Of a DNA stretch of 64,000 nucleotides, positions 48,164 through 59,850 are shown piece by piece. The stretch's first letter is position 1; each line of letters starts with the position of its first letter. Both the position numbers and the translations under genes were made by a program. Source of the stretch: Spisula solida (taxonomy: Eukaryota; Mollusca; Bivalvia; Venerida; Mactridae); the NCBI GenBank assembly GCA_947247005.1, contig OX365950.1:12846720-12910719 (forward strand). The letters run 5' to 3'. The notes beneath the pieces were generated by a model that was not told the DNA's origin, ran no database searches, and saw nothing but the letters and a program-made list of their open reading frames with translations.

Positions 48164-48918
48164 AAAACGTTGACAACAATATTCATATTGATTTTCCTCC
48201 ACATGTTGAAATGTTGCTGGTTGCTTGTGGAATGGTAAGTTGGTGTTTAGTACGTGTTAGGGTAGTTCGGGTGACACTGTTAGAAAACTGGTTAGGTGAA
48301 TTGGCCGCCGCATACAACATTTGTTATAAATCTCCTCACAGAATATCAACGGAACCATAGCACCTACAATTAATGAACATTTTCAAAATATTATTTTGAC
48401 ACACATTGGTACTGTGTTTCATGGGGATTACAGTGGATGTTTACAAAGCACTCATATATACAAGAAGGGATTTGGGAGATAGTGTGCGCACGAAAAATAG
48501 GTGTCTCGTTAGTCAAATTGGCTGTCCCTTTCAATAGGGGTGACGCTATGATAAACAAAAACTTTACCTTTACTTTTTATATTACACCACATAGTGTGAC
48601 TTAGTTTACTTTTCAACGAGTGTGGTGTAATGTTCTCTACTCATTGTAGTGCGACTTGTTTGAGTAAGCACTGCAACCCACTTCATTTCATTCAATTAAT
48701 ATTTTACCACTACAATGTACATGTAATACATTCGTCAGTACATGTGTACTATAGTAAAGAACACAAAAACATGAATTCATAAAACCGAATTAACACTACA
48801 AAGGGTGGTTGCAGCTTACATGTATATATTTAATTTTATTTATGGTTGGTGCTCTAGTTCTTGTCTTCTTCGTGTCTTGGTGATGCGATAAGCAATCCCT
48901 CAGTATGGCGATACAGTT

Positions 48919-48998
48919 TCACGGTGGTCGCTTGGGTATTGCTCTTGAGTCTTGACTATGGATTGAGACGACACTGGTTCGAATCTCGGCCGTGGCAC
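48919..48998 (+). mobile_element. tRNA-Ser-like SINE head, right arm
   Basis: TCACGGTGGTCGCTTGGGTA and GGTTCGAATCTCGGCCGTGG provide A-box-like and B-box sequences about 45 bp apart, followed by a SINE-like body (ACTTGGTCATTTC). Confidence 0.65.
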
Positions 48999-51524
48999 TT
49001 GGTCATTTCTTATAGGCTTTTCAGTCAGTGTTTCCTATCCTATTACAGATAACTCACCACGTGTGTATCTGTGATGTTCACCGGGTACGTTGCTAACTTG
49101 CTGACTAATTCCATACCAAATGGTCTCTTCGTTTAGCGTCCACCCTAAGTTCGTAACATATCTAGCTATCCTGGGAGATAAAACGAAGCCCTCGACTACT
49201 ATCCTAATCATTATATGGTTAATAAATATAGCTTTTATGCATTGTCAATCATAATAACTTACTGAAATAACAGTGAAAACGTGATTGTGTGGGAAAAAAT
49301 ACTGAGCTTAAATTTAGAGTAAATATTTAAAAGTACACACAATCTTTACAAATCTCATTGAATAAGAGCTAAGAATACGCTTAAATGATAAACATTTATT
49401 ACTTAAATATTGTTCTTCCTTCTCAAGACACCCAAACCTATCAGTCCGCGGACGCTAAACGAAGAAAAATATGGATTGGCCAAATGAGTCCATTCGAAAA
49501 GAGATAAGGTATTGAACCCTGGCTGACCACGCACTTACGACTGTGACGTGTCTCATAAATTATATCTAGGAATCGAACTTTGTATGTGTGACGATATAAT
49601 TAAGCGATTGGGGAGTGAATTAATTTTGTATGGATGTAATATTTTATGTCGTAGGACGAGATAGTGATTTCCAATTTGAGGTAATAAGTTCAACGCACAA
49701 CATCTTTTTAAGAAGAATGTTATATGCATTTCTGATACAAACGATTAGTTTAAGAAGTAACTCGGCTCTTTTGCGGCCTTCGTAATACCGGTAGCATCAT
49801 CTCGCAATCTCGATTTAATTAAACGCGAAGCATGCAGGGAATCAAATTGGACTTCCCCAGTTTACATATCCCGTACAATACCACTTCTTTAATGAACTGC
49901 TACTATACATACAGTCTAGATTAAGGACTCGGATAGTGCTGTTTGAAGATCCAAAGTTCGCTCAAAATTAATAAGGATCATCACCACTGAATCTAGAACG
50001 AATTCAAGTCAAGGGGGCACTGGATGCCTACTAAAGGGGTCGTTGAACGAATAGCTAATGTATTTTGACCAACACAGGCTCATGTTAAAGTAAGGCTTAC
50101 TATTAGGCTTTATAAACAGTAGGTCTATAGCACTTCCACTGGATAACAGACAAGATGAATGTGCCTTGGATCTGTCGCTTGGTTAAGACAGAATACTGTC
50201 TGTTTTATGGTTGAGCACAAGTCTAAGATCGAGTACAAACTAAGGACTAGAGTTGAAAGCCTATGATTGGGCATCAAACAAACAAGTGGCACAAAAAATA
50301 CGTTGGACATAAAATGAAGTTCTATCTTTATGTGCGTAAATTGATCACATATGTTGTTTTTTCAAATTTATTCCGAGGAAGTACCTCATCTATATGCTGT
50401 CATTCATAATACAAATATGCAACCTACATAAGCTGTTCATTGGTTGGTTACTTATTTGGGACAGTCATAATATAGTTAATGGATCTAACGTGCGTTTAAA
50501 AACATGGTATTCAGTGTGATAATAATCGTTTAATTAGTGTCGGGTCTCGTTTCAAAGACGTAGATCTATATGGGTGATGCACAATATATTGTTTTATTTA
50601 TAATTGTTGTACAACATGTTCCACAATGAACTTCCAACCCGGTGCCTAACTTTTTAGAAGAAAATATGACGCAGAATGTGAAGACCGATATGATTTTTTT
50701 TTCACAAATGTGCGCAATTGTACTATTGATCCCCGGAAACGCCATGGCTGGACCTTCCTGTGTGTTATTTTCCCGCGGGTCGAGTTCGTGATTAAGGGGT
50801 ACAATGTTATATAGAACATGTATAATAGCAGGCAATTTACGACATTCGTTTCAACAATATAGAGCCCTATATGAATCAGTAAAGAAGTCGAGTTTGCTTC
50901 ATTAATTGGTTTGACGTCATACAATGTTGCGTTGAAAATTAGCGCGTCTTGTGTGTATACACGTATTACAAAATATACATTCATTTGTTAATTATTCAGT
51001 GGAATTGTACTAAACTTTCGGTAGCAGACAATTAAACTCTATAGATCATGATTCTTTCCATAGTTTATGCCTAATTAACGATATCCCGTGCCAAAATGGA
51101 GTGAAAATTACGTAAATTTCGTAGCATAATTACTGAATATCAAACACGAATATGTAATTACTTTTGCAATCAGACAGAAGAGTTGTCATTTTTCAACTAT
51201 TGTAAATAGTTTATTTTTGTGCAACCGTCTATTAACTGCATAATTAATCACTTTTCCGGTGGTCACTTTTGATGCGTGGTCCGCGAAATGGCGCCAATAA
51301 TAACGTCGTCAGACGCATGACGTCATGTCCGAATTCCACCGGAAATGACGTCATAATATTTTGACCCCTACTTGTTTACATCTTAACCCTTTCGTACGAT
51401 GTTTAGATGTAATATTTCTAGGTTCCTTATGTGCATACAAAATAGGCCCAAAATAGGCCCGCGGCACTCAACGTAGTATAACAAAATAGGCCCAAAATAG
51501 GCCCGTGGCACTTGGGGGGTTAAT

Positions 51525-51752
51525 ATCAAAACAACGGGCCGCTCCTGGTTGTTTTGTCCTGTGTCTTTTCCCCGTGGCTATCGAGCATATCGTGTTACAG
51601 TCCCGACATCGTATGTCTAGTATAGACGCAAGTCCAAAATGTTTCCCTTTTTCAATTTCTGTCAAATGTAATTGTGCTCTACAGTTGTTACAAAACAAGG
51701 CAGTGGCAAGGAATGACAATTCCACTATTCTCCTTCCATCATTCCATGACAC
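51525..51752 (-). pseudogene. Mutator-like transposase N-terminal domain fragment
   Basis: Minus-strand residues WNDGRRIVELSFLATAL, CNNCRAQLHLTEIEKG, HFGLASILDIRCRDC and GKRHRTKQPGAARCFDI follow the pattern of the Mutator-like transposase domain common in invertebrate genomes: GRRxVELGxLAxxL, CxxC, GLASxLxxxCxxC, TGKxH, FDxN. That domain holds a zinc-binding CxxC...CxxC. The frame breaks off at the TTAA next to the palindrome and the downstream part is not found at the palindrome's other side. Upstream an in-frame TAG precedes the block. A dead fragment. I am fairly sure of the family, less so of its transposon superfamily. Confidence 0.7.
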
Positions 51753-52797
51753 CTAGTCGGATGTTTCACACGTCGAACTCGAAGCATCTCCTGCAGCATT
51801 TATGTTTGAAGCATCTCATGTGGCATCTATTTGTATTTCACTCGGTTTAAATGAATTTTTATTTAAATTTTCCACCCATTTTTCTCTCTTTAAAGAAGAA
51901 AATTTTCCGTTATTTCTAAACATTTTACCGTTTGATGTTTTTTACGTTATTACGTTATGACGTCATTTCCGTAACGTGGGTCACGTTTATGCGCAAAAAT
52001 TGAAAATGAGTCGGAATAGTGAAAGTTTACAATTTGACAGTTTTGTGCAGTGCGTGTACTTTAATTTAACTGCAATTGGTAATAAATAATGGTTCAAATA
52101 ATTATTTAAAAGTGACCTGATTCAATACAGTTTATTACTAGATCTTTGCAGTTTCATATAAAATTTCATATAATAGATAGATAACATAATTCTTTTTTTT
52201 TCATTTTCTCAGGGACGGACATATGACCAACCATGATTTAACATTGACGTTCTATGCAGCGTCATCAATTTTTAAAGGCCGACGGCAGTATTTCAAAGTT
52301 AATTACTGAAAAATCTTGCCCGGCGACATATCGTTTTTTATTAATTAATCTGTTCTTCGTGTCCAGAGCAACATACTGTAAAGTTTTAAAAAAAAGTTAC
52401 CGTCAGGTTTTTTTTAGATATTTAAGGGAAAAGGCGATAAATCTAGTAGCTATTTGTTGACGTTTGGGACGTCTTTTGAGCGATTTCCGCATACGATATT
52501 TATTTTTGGTTAATCAAGTGTAATAAAAACATATTATCAGAACGATAATTTATCGAGCGTTAATATTCAATCTACAAATTTAAAATCGGCGAATTGATAA
52601 AAAAAGTTATGCAGTCATAATCAATGTACGGTATGATTCTGTCACCGGGTCCAAAAACGGCGCCAAATAGCGACGTCATGTGACGTCATTGTAATAAAAA
52701 CGTTACCACGCAACGCAGATGTGTATGATATACGATCATACTAAGTTTCAAGCAAATATGCCAACTTTTGATTTCGAGTTCGGAAAGTCCCGAGCCA
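51753..52797. other. Non-coding sequence, probably remnants of the Mutator-like element
   Basis: AT-rich with TGACGTCA palindromes at both sides (51.96 and 52.68 kb). It ends with CCGAGCCACC just before TTAAGTTGAG. No supported gene. Confidence 0.4.
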
Positions 52798-52850
52798 CCT
52801 TAAGTTGAGTGCTGCCTTCCCTGTCTGACTTAATATAATATTTTTAAAAC
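52798..52850 (+). repeat. Solo tail of the 53-bp-minisatellite family
   Basis: TTAAGTTGAGTGCTGCCTTC CCTGTCTGACTTAAT matches the tails at 39.75 and 26.65 kb without any minisatellite units. Confidence 0.6.
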
Positions 52851-52931
52851 AGACGTAATTTTATGTCCTACTAGTGCGGGATGGATTTTTTCAAGTCGTT
52901 TGTTTGTGTCGACGATGTTAAATGTTTGTTT

Positions 52932-53131
52932 GTGTCGGTGAGGAGTATTGTCCATGCCGTAAAAGATCAGTAAGATTCATGTGTTTGTGTCTTCGACTTT
53001 TCAGACGCACAAAAGGCGACCCAAAATATTGAAGGCGATATAACGAAAATTAAAATTCATCACTTTTCGTATTTAAATGTTCGCCCTTCTTATGTAAAGT
53101 CCTCGTGGATTGGCTTCGAAAATCGAATAAA
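52932..53131 (+). repeat. Direct repeat R1 at the A/B junction
   Basis: GTGTTTGTGTCTTCGACTTT, TTCTTATGTAAA and AATCGAATAAA blocks are shared with 58140-58350 in the same orientation, 5.2 kb apart. It marks the boundary of the tandem unit. Confidence 0.75.
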
Positions 53132-56100
53132 GTTGAGTTGATAGTTAGCTCATGTACAAACCTTGTTGGAGATTGAAGGTGGAGCTGATAGTGTCAAGGT
53201 CACTGTGAAAATAAATACAGCCAATGTTTCGGCTCTGTTCAAACTTCGAAGAAAGGAGATATCATGATGCAACTTACTATGCAGGTAGATTTGTTAAAAA
53301 AGTGATTTTGATTGAAAGTGGGGCTAGGTCAGTGTTACTTAAAGTCGAAAAAAGGGCTTCTGCCTTATTACTTCAGTTAGAAGTGAGCTATCATAATAAA
53401 ACGTGTTGTGTAGGTATAATTATGTGAAAATGCCGCTTGATTGGGTCAAGGCTACAGTTACAAAACAGGATGTATACATTTGTGTCAAACATTGCTTGGC
53501 TGAAATATAACGACTGTTTTCGCGGAATTTCAATGTTTTTTTTATAAAAATATTACAAATGTAATGTTATTCAAAATAACTCCAATACATATTTCAAATA
53601 CAAATGAAATATCAAATTGACTGAAATAAAATCGAATGAAAATACATACATCACACTATGGAGTGCGCTACAATAATTTGTAATAATAACGGTCACAACT
53701 TTACCTGCTACATGCATATCGTTTCGGCAAGTATCAGATTATGAAAATGACCAATTGATAGATGAAGGTCTTGCATTACTTTGAATGTAATGAACGATGC
53801 ATCTAAAACTACTTTTCGTTCTCAGTATAAAAATAATATGTTATATGTTACTGTACATGTATTGGATGTCTCCTTATGGTAATATACTTTTAAAATTACT
53901 TTCATTGTTTAATGTAAAAATAAACCCACTATATACCGTCTAATAATTCTTGTACAACTCATTGATTGCAATTGACATTGTTCATATTACTTGTACCTAT
54001 ATATGTGTTCATATATTATATGTAAATCACTTAACGGTGGAAATAAAGAGTATATATACCAATGCTCAGTTATCAAAATTTTCAAAAATATCCTCAAAGC
54101 CTTAACGATAAATTGATGCGGTACGTCATATACTCATTATATACAAAGAATGAATAAAATCTATACTATCAAACAATTTCGGTTTAACGAAAATCCCGAA
54201 TTAAGCGAATTGAACATTTATCTAAAGTGGACTGTATATCACGTTTCTTGAATTAACAAGGATTGGGACATTTGCAAGATAGACATGAATGACCAGTGTA
54301 TGTGTTTTGCACACGACCAGCAAACACAACGCAACATTTAAATCGTTTTAGTCTCACTAAGCTAAGTAATTTATCATGACGGGAAATCATTGTACGTTGA
54401 CGGATGTTACGTCTATGTTGACTTCGTAATGAAGTAATAAAAGGTTAGATCTACCGTCTTGGGAATGTCAGAGGTACAGATCAGTAATATAATGCAAGTA
54501 TGTTTGATCCCTGTAATCGGCTCATCACTGATTGACTGTCAAGTGGTATATCTTATGTTAGTACAATGTATATAGCAGACAATGATAGATTGCTTCAGAG
54601 ACACGTTTGAATGACAATGTTAATTCTGTATGGCACAGTTGCTGAAGCTTAGTGCAGACGATTGTAAAATTCTATTCTCCAATGGCTTTTACGATTCCAA
54701 GGCGGTGCATTATGCGGATCAATGTTAAATCACGATGATTGATAATGTTTGAACATCTTAATTTCAGGTAACCTATCTAAACTATTCTCAATATCTTTAC
54801 AACATAAAACAATACTAGACATTTTAAAGCTAAAATTCAACTATATTGTACTACACATAATACAATTAATGGAATAAAATGTATAGTTGTGTTCAACATG
54901 TGATGCAAATTTTATAATATATATTACAAAGTCAAGTATCGGCTTTACTTTTATATCGTCCGCGTACGTTCCATGCTTTGAATAACAACTTTATGTTCAT
55001 CAGGTCGTTTATTCAAAATTTGGAGTTCATGTAAACAGTTAAGTATCACTATATAAATATAAAATTATTAAGAAAGTTCCATGACTTTTTGATATAGTCT
55101 AAAGGGACATCTCAAAATCAAACTAATGTTCGGAGCGTTAATGTTTCTTTAACGCACGTACATCCATCGAAATCCTCCGATTATGATCTGTTTCGTTCAA
55201 ATGGAAATTAACAATCGACTGAGCGCGAAATATGCATCAGCGCAAGGTAAAGCACTGTAACGTAATAACAGTGTTAATGAAGCTGAAGGGAGACCATTGA
55301 AATGCATTGCCATGTAGAGTCCACAGTATGGTAAACCCTGACACAAGCAGCTTGCAGCAGTGCAGTTATCTTTATTGATCAGTCGCCATCATTAGCCTGC
55401 CAAAATGGAAAAGAGACACATGATCGTTTTTCCAAAACGAGACACGTATAAATTTGAATAATACAGACAATACAACAATAAAACTTTGACATATAATATA
55501 CACGAACAATACGTCGAATTGAGTTAAATAGTCTTATGCTACAGCATTGCACATGCAGGTTGTATGGTTAGAACAATTAAACACATGAAAGCACAATTGC
55601 ACCCGCCTGCTAATGTGACAAGAAATATGTATAAAGAACAAGCACATTTATTATATCTAAATTCTAACAGCATAATATTGTTACATGCGAAAGCAAGACG
55701 TTCGTTAGCAGTGTAGCCCCTCTCGTGAGGATTCCAATACTGCTGGACTTTTATCTCTAAGCTAATTAAATCGATCACTTTGTATTTTACAAGTATATGT
55801 ATACTTTGATTGCCGGCAATATCTATGCGTATAGTGTTTCAAATTGTACTGGATATTAGTATTTGTACATGTAAAACACGTCGATGAAATCATTTAACAG
55901 AATATAAGGGGAATTGCTATGTTTTGGCAGATACGTACTTAAATATCGTATGGGAATAAGCCAACGTTTATCCGATTATGTAAATTAATACTATAACTTC
56001 TATAATACAGATCAGACATTAATAAAAGCAGAAACAAACGGGCACATTGATTTATCCACTTATTCATTACTTGACGATGCGTAAATGCACAATTAATGAA

Positions 56101-58139
56101 GAGGAAGTAACTGTTGTTGATGTTTCAAGGTTGGAGGGTGTCAGTAGTATGGTAATACATTGTTGTAAATATGTCATATTAAAGTACATTCAAGCGACTT
56201 AAACAAACATTCGGATTAGAAGTATTCAACATGCATTCCAGTATGTTATAATAACTCTATAGACATTGGTAGCACAATAGCTCAAAATAATTATCGAGGC
56301 TGAAGTTTATAAGAGTTGTATATAGATTTAGAAGTTAATATTATATACATCGACAGATTGATAGTTTTAGTCTGCGTACCAGATAAGATAGATGGATAAC
56401 TAAATTATGTGTATGTGATAGCTTTTTAACTTTTGTCAGTGTGAATAGATTGACATTTATTTGATTTGGATTATGATGGCCCAAACACATATAACAAAGA
56501 TCACTTCAAGCGACATGATAACACTGAATTAGGTAACTCAGTCACATCATTATTCACGCGGTAAATCAATAGAGACAATCGTGCTATGAGACGATTGTCC
56601 TATGATATGAATCTGTCAGAATATAGATGAGGATAGGAGATGTTCACCGTCGCTGTGTAATCTTTTCTATTGTCTAAGCCTATAAATGTGATACTGTTGT
56701 AATCATGATAGTTTTCATGGTGTGTCTCAAAACATTTCATTAGAGTGTTTTTGTTTAACCTGAATAAAGCAAATACCCATACCAAGGAACAATTATCGTT
56801 AAATAACTATCAGACATACATTAATTAAATAAATACGCATGTAACGTGTATTAAAAGCCTTTAAACAGTATAATATAATTTATCCCTTGTCTGGTAGCCA
56901 GGAGCATTTGATATTAAATTAAGTTGGAAGGTATTTCGGCTGTTGATTGTGACAGCCTTTGATCTTCATTTTAAAAAATCGAATCTGCGAAACCAAACCT
57001 GAAAAATGAAAATAAAATATAATTGTTTGGTTGATTTTCAGCTCTAAGAATAAGGATTGTTTTTAAATTTTCACTTAATTCTATAGGGCTGACTTAAGAG
57101 TTTGTTAAGTTTGTGCCCAAAGCGTTTTCAAGCCAGAATACCACTTTTATAAAGATTTTCTTTTTCAAGACCGTATCCCTATGAATCATTAATATACATT
57201 TTTTCTAAATGAGCTAGTTGACAGATATCCTCTTCTAAAATCAAAAAGATACTTGTTATACAATGAACAGAATACTCTAATTACCGTTAGACTTTTATTC
57301 ATAAACTCTGATGAAGTTCCTATTGATTCACATTATCATATTTATAATTTGAACATCTCGAGTGTCTATACCAAATTGTTTTTAAAATATTTATTTTATA
57401 TTTTCAGTCAGTTCATATTATTATTTGAAAGAAAGTGTAATCATTGCCAAGCATGTCAAACAATGCGTTATCTGTTGAAGTAAAAAGTCAGTATTCTTAT
57501 TAAGATATTCAACATTTCAACAATATGTCTACTGGTTCGATGATTGATAGTTGTATACATAGTGTTGATTTATTGTTTGTCTGACTCAATTGCATCAGAA
57601 AATATTTCCCGACAAAACAAACATATTGTCAGTATCAATGTCTTTCTTGCCAGATCAGCGGTTACTGTATTTGCCAGTCATTGCAAATAAAATGTTTTAC
57701 TTGTCTGACAATAATTGTATAAACCATTATAGTATAATGAGGATATATCCAGACAGTTCATTTCATAAACATTGCAGCTTGTAGCAAAAACTCGGCGTTC
57801 CATAAGTGGGTTTATAAGTAGTGCGGTCAAGCACAAAGACGATCGCAAATGGCCATAATATTTAGGTACATAAAAGGCGTTCCGCTAAAGGTTGTTACTC
57901 GAATTGAATTGCTGTCTGATGTACTATGTACTTGTGCTGCATATTTTGTTCTAGATCTAAACTTGAGTTATACATAATTGTATGGCTTGCTACGGAAGCC
58001 TGAATGCGGTAAATCCATGATGAATTAATGTCAGTTCTATCGTCATGTACAGCACAACAAGCTGTCAAAGTAACCACGGCAAACCTCCGAACACAACTGT
58101 GGACAAGACATGAGCGGTTGAAATAATGTTCATTTATTC
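53132..58139 (+). repeat. Tandem segmental duplication, copy B
   Basis: Collinear with copy A and largely free of A's insertions, so it acts as an empty-site reference. It has its own ~420-bp insert (57086-57505). No gene is recognised; frames such as 55778-55539 and 57253-57483 have no support. Confidence 0.8.
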
Positions 58140-58350
58140 ACATCGGTAAGAAGAATTATCCATGTCGCTAATGGTTGAAATAATGAGCACGTGTTTGTGC
58201 CATCGACTTTCCAGACGTTCAAATGACGATCTAAACTATGGAAGGTGATTATAACGAAAAATAGTATTAATCACTTTTTTTGTATTTAAACAAGTTTTTG
58301 CCCTCTTCTTATGTAAACCCTTCGTGTATTGGCCCCGCAAATCGAATAAA
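58140..58350 (+). repeat. Direct repeat R2 after copy B
   Basis: Matches R1 (CATCGGTAAGAAGAATTATC CATG; CGACTTTCCAGACG; CAAATCGAATAAA) with moderate divergence. Confidence 0.75.
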
Positions 58351-58777
58351 TGACAAATAAGCATTAGTTCTACCTATCTTATGTTATTGCCTTGCCAACG
58401 CGAACACACGAAATGGCAGAAATGTGCCACCATAGTTACCGCTTGTATTGTTTATTCTTTTAATAAACTTTATTGTGCACTGTCAGACATTTAATTCAGC
58501 ATGTTATTGATATTCAACAGTTAGTAATGCTTGTATGTAACGGAAACTTAAAATACCGAAATTCGATCACAAATTGGAAAATTATGACGTCTTGCTATGT
58601 TCGAAGCAAATGATGCGTCAACAACAGATATTAAAATTCAACCAACCTTATTAAGACTTTTAATAACTGTTTATATGTTTTCAGTAATCGACAGTTATTA
58701 TGTAGAGAGTTTGATGGCTTTTGAATGTCAATGCCGGTGCTACTACTGAATTCCTAGCATCTGCTGAATTGCATTGA
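58351..58777. other. No recognisable feature
   Basis: AT-rich, no supported gene or repeat. Confidence 0.4.
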
Positions 58778-58978
58778 TGGATTACGCCTCTCTTGAAAGC
58801 TGCACCACTGTTTGGCACTTTCGGGGAGTATATGAAATGGGAGGCATCGGGAGAACTCCCGATGGGTCCCACCGTTAAACGTCGGTTCCATTGCATTGGG
58901 GATCTACTCCCGGTGACAATAAGGAGCTCAGGTGCCGTCGAGGACAGGTTCTACAAAAACATCGCGAGCCATCGGTAG
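58778..58978 (+). other. Coding-like island of unknown origin (about 67 codons)
   Basis: A frame closed by TAG at 58976 reads PLFGTFGEYMKWEASGELP, MGPTVKRRFHCIGDLLPV and SGAVEDRFYKNIASHR. Codon use is more GC-rich than the surroundings, suggesting a former exon or a piece of a retroelement. There is no ATG at the front (in-frame TGA upstream) and no clear splice sites. I do not recognise the family. Confidence 0.3.
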
Positions 58979-59084
58979 CATCGCCCATTAATAGAAGTTG
59001 TATTTAACTGTCCTTTGTCATAGGTTTGCCTTTTTGTTATACTGCTTCTTTTGTTGTCCTTTTTGAATTTTAAATTTTGACAAA

Positions 59085-59440
59085 CGTCCTAAGATGTTGT
59101 AAAGCCATCTATCGGTTACAGGCATATCCTCTATTGAACACAGTCCATTGGCTCCTGACGAGTATATAATCATATACCATTCCAGCAATAGAGTTAGTGC
59201 GTTGAGCCAGTGGATACTTTTGCTTCTGACTAAATGAGTTGAAGCGTGCCTAAAGAAGTCCAACGCCCTTAGATATTGTAAAGCCACCTATTAGGTACAG
59301 TCATATCCGCCTTTGAGTGCAGCCCATTTGCTCCTGACGAGTATAACCATAGCCCATGCCAGTCATAGTGTTCGTGTGTTGAGCTAAAAGAGGCTCTTGT
59401 TCTTGACTAAAAGAGTTGAAGCTTGTCTATAGAGTTGAAA
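59085..59440. repeat. Two-copy tandem duplication, period 179 bp
   Basis: TTGTAAAGCCA at 59097 and 59276 anchors two units sharing ATATCC.C, TTGCTCCTGACGAGTATA / TGGCTCCTGACGAGTATA and GAGTTGAAGC.TG.CTA. Confidence 0.8.
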
Positions 59441-59850
59441 ATTCTAATTTGACGAGACTTGAGCGTCCGCATTGATCATGTCAGCAATCATATCAACTGT
59501 CCATGCATATAGTATATCATGTACGTTCACGGATTCATTCATTGTTAATCTTTTCTCAACAGTGTGCAACAAAACTATGTTATATTGTATATGTTATATT
59601 TTAATAACACAGAGACGAACACATACAAATGACCAGTCATAGCCGGTTTACGCAGTGGATAAAGCATCTCTATAATATAATAGTTTATTCAAGAAAAAGG
59701 CAAATATGCCTATCATTCTACAGGTATATACAATTTCACATATTTTACAATTGTTAATGGTGACATTATTAGCATATTCAGGTATAATTGTATCAAATAT
59801 ATTCATATAATAATAAACAATATAATGAATTTGTGAATTTAACTTTAGCC

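Larger units (their letters stand above)
43538..51519. mobile_element. Giant TTAA-flanked inverted-repeat element (7982 bp)
   Basis: The element starts CCCCCCAAGTGCCACGGGCC and ends with its inverse; TTAA abuts both ends (43534-43537 and 51520-51523). C-rich tips next to a TTAA duplication are the piggyBac hallmark. Each end has two tandem copies of a GTGCCACGGGCCTATTTTGG block. Arms of 3875 and 3690 bp flank a 417-bp centre. By eye, differences are about 20 in the outermost ~390 bp and about 4 in the innermost ~290 bp. Both arms carry the same SINE heads. No transposase or other gene is recognised, so the element is presumably non-autonomous. It interrupts or terminates copy A. Confidence 0.85.
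47830..51519 (-). repeat. Right arm of the giant inverted repeat
   Basis: Inverse copy of the left arm starting GCGTTCGGATCATACATAGA. It lacks 200 bp at 49926/49927 and has about 26 extra bp near 48490. A 112-codon minus-strand frame (50984-50646) parallels the shorter left-arm frame, with no family match. Confidence 0.85.

Noticed and set aside
44074..50984. Matching short frames in the two palindrome arms (44074-44292 and 50984-50646; 44760 and 50310; 46426 and 48861)
   Set aside because: They match because the DNA is duplicated. The 46426/48861 pair overlies a tRNA-derived SINE and none resembles a protein family.
43538..51519. Palindrome as a pure assembly artefact (false inverted duplication)
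   Set aside because: The arms differ by several percent with multiple arm-specific indels, and the ends are flanked by TTAA. An artefact from one molecule would give near-identical arms. Not fully excluded without reads.
52932..58350. R1/R2 as LTRs of a 5.4-kb retroelement
   Set aside because: No gag-pol coding sequence, no primer-binding site or polypurine tract, no TG...CA ends. The interval matches copy A, so a tandem duplication explains it better.
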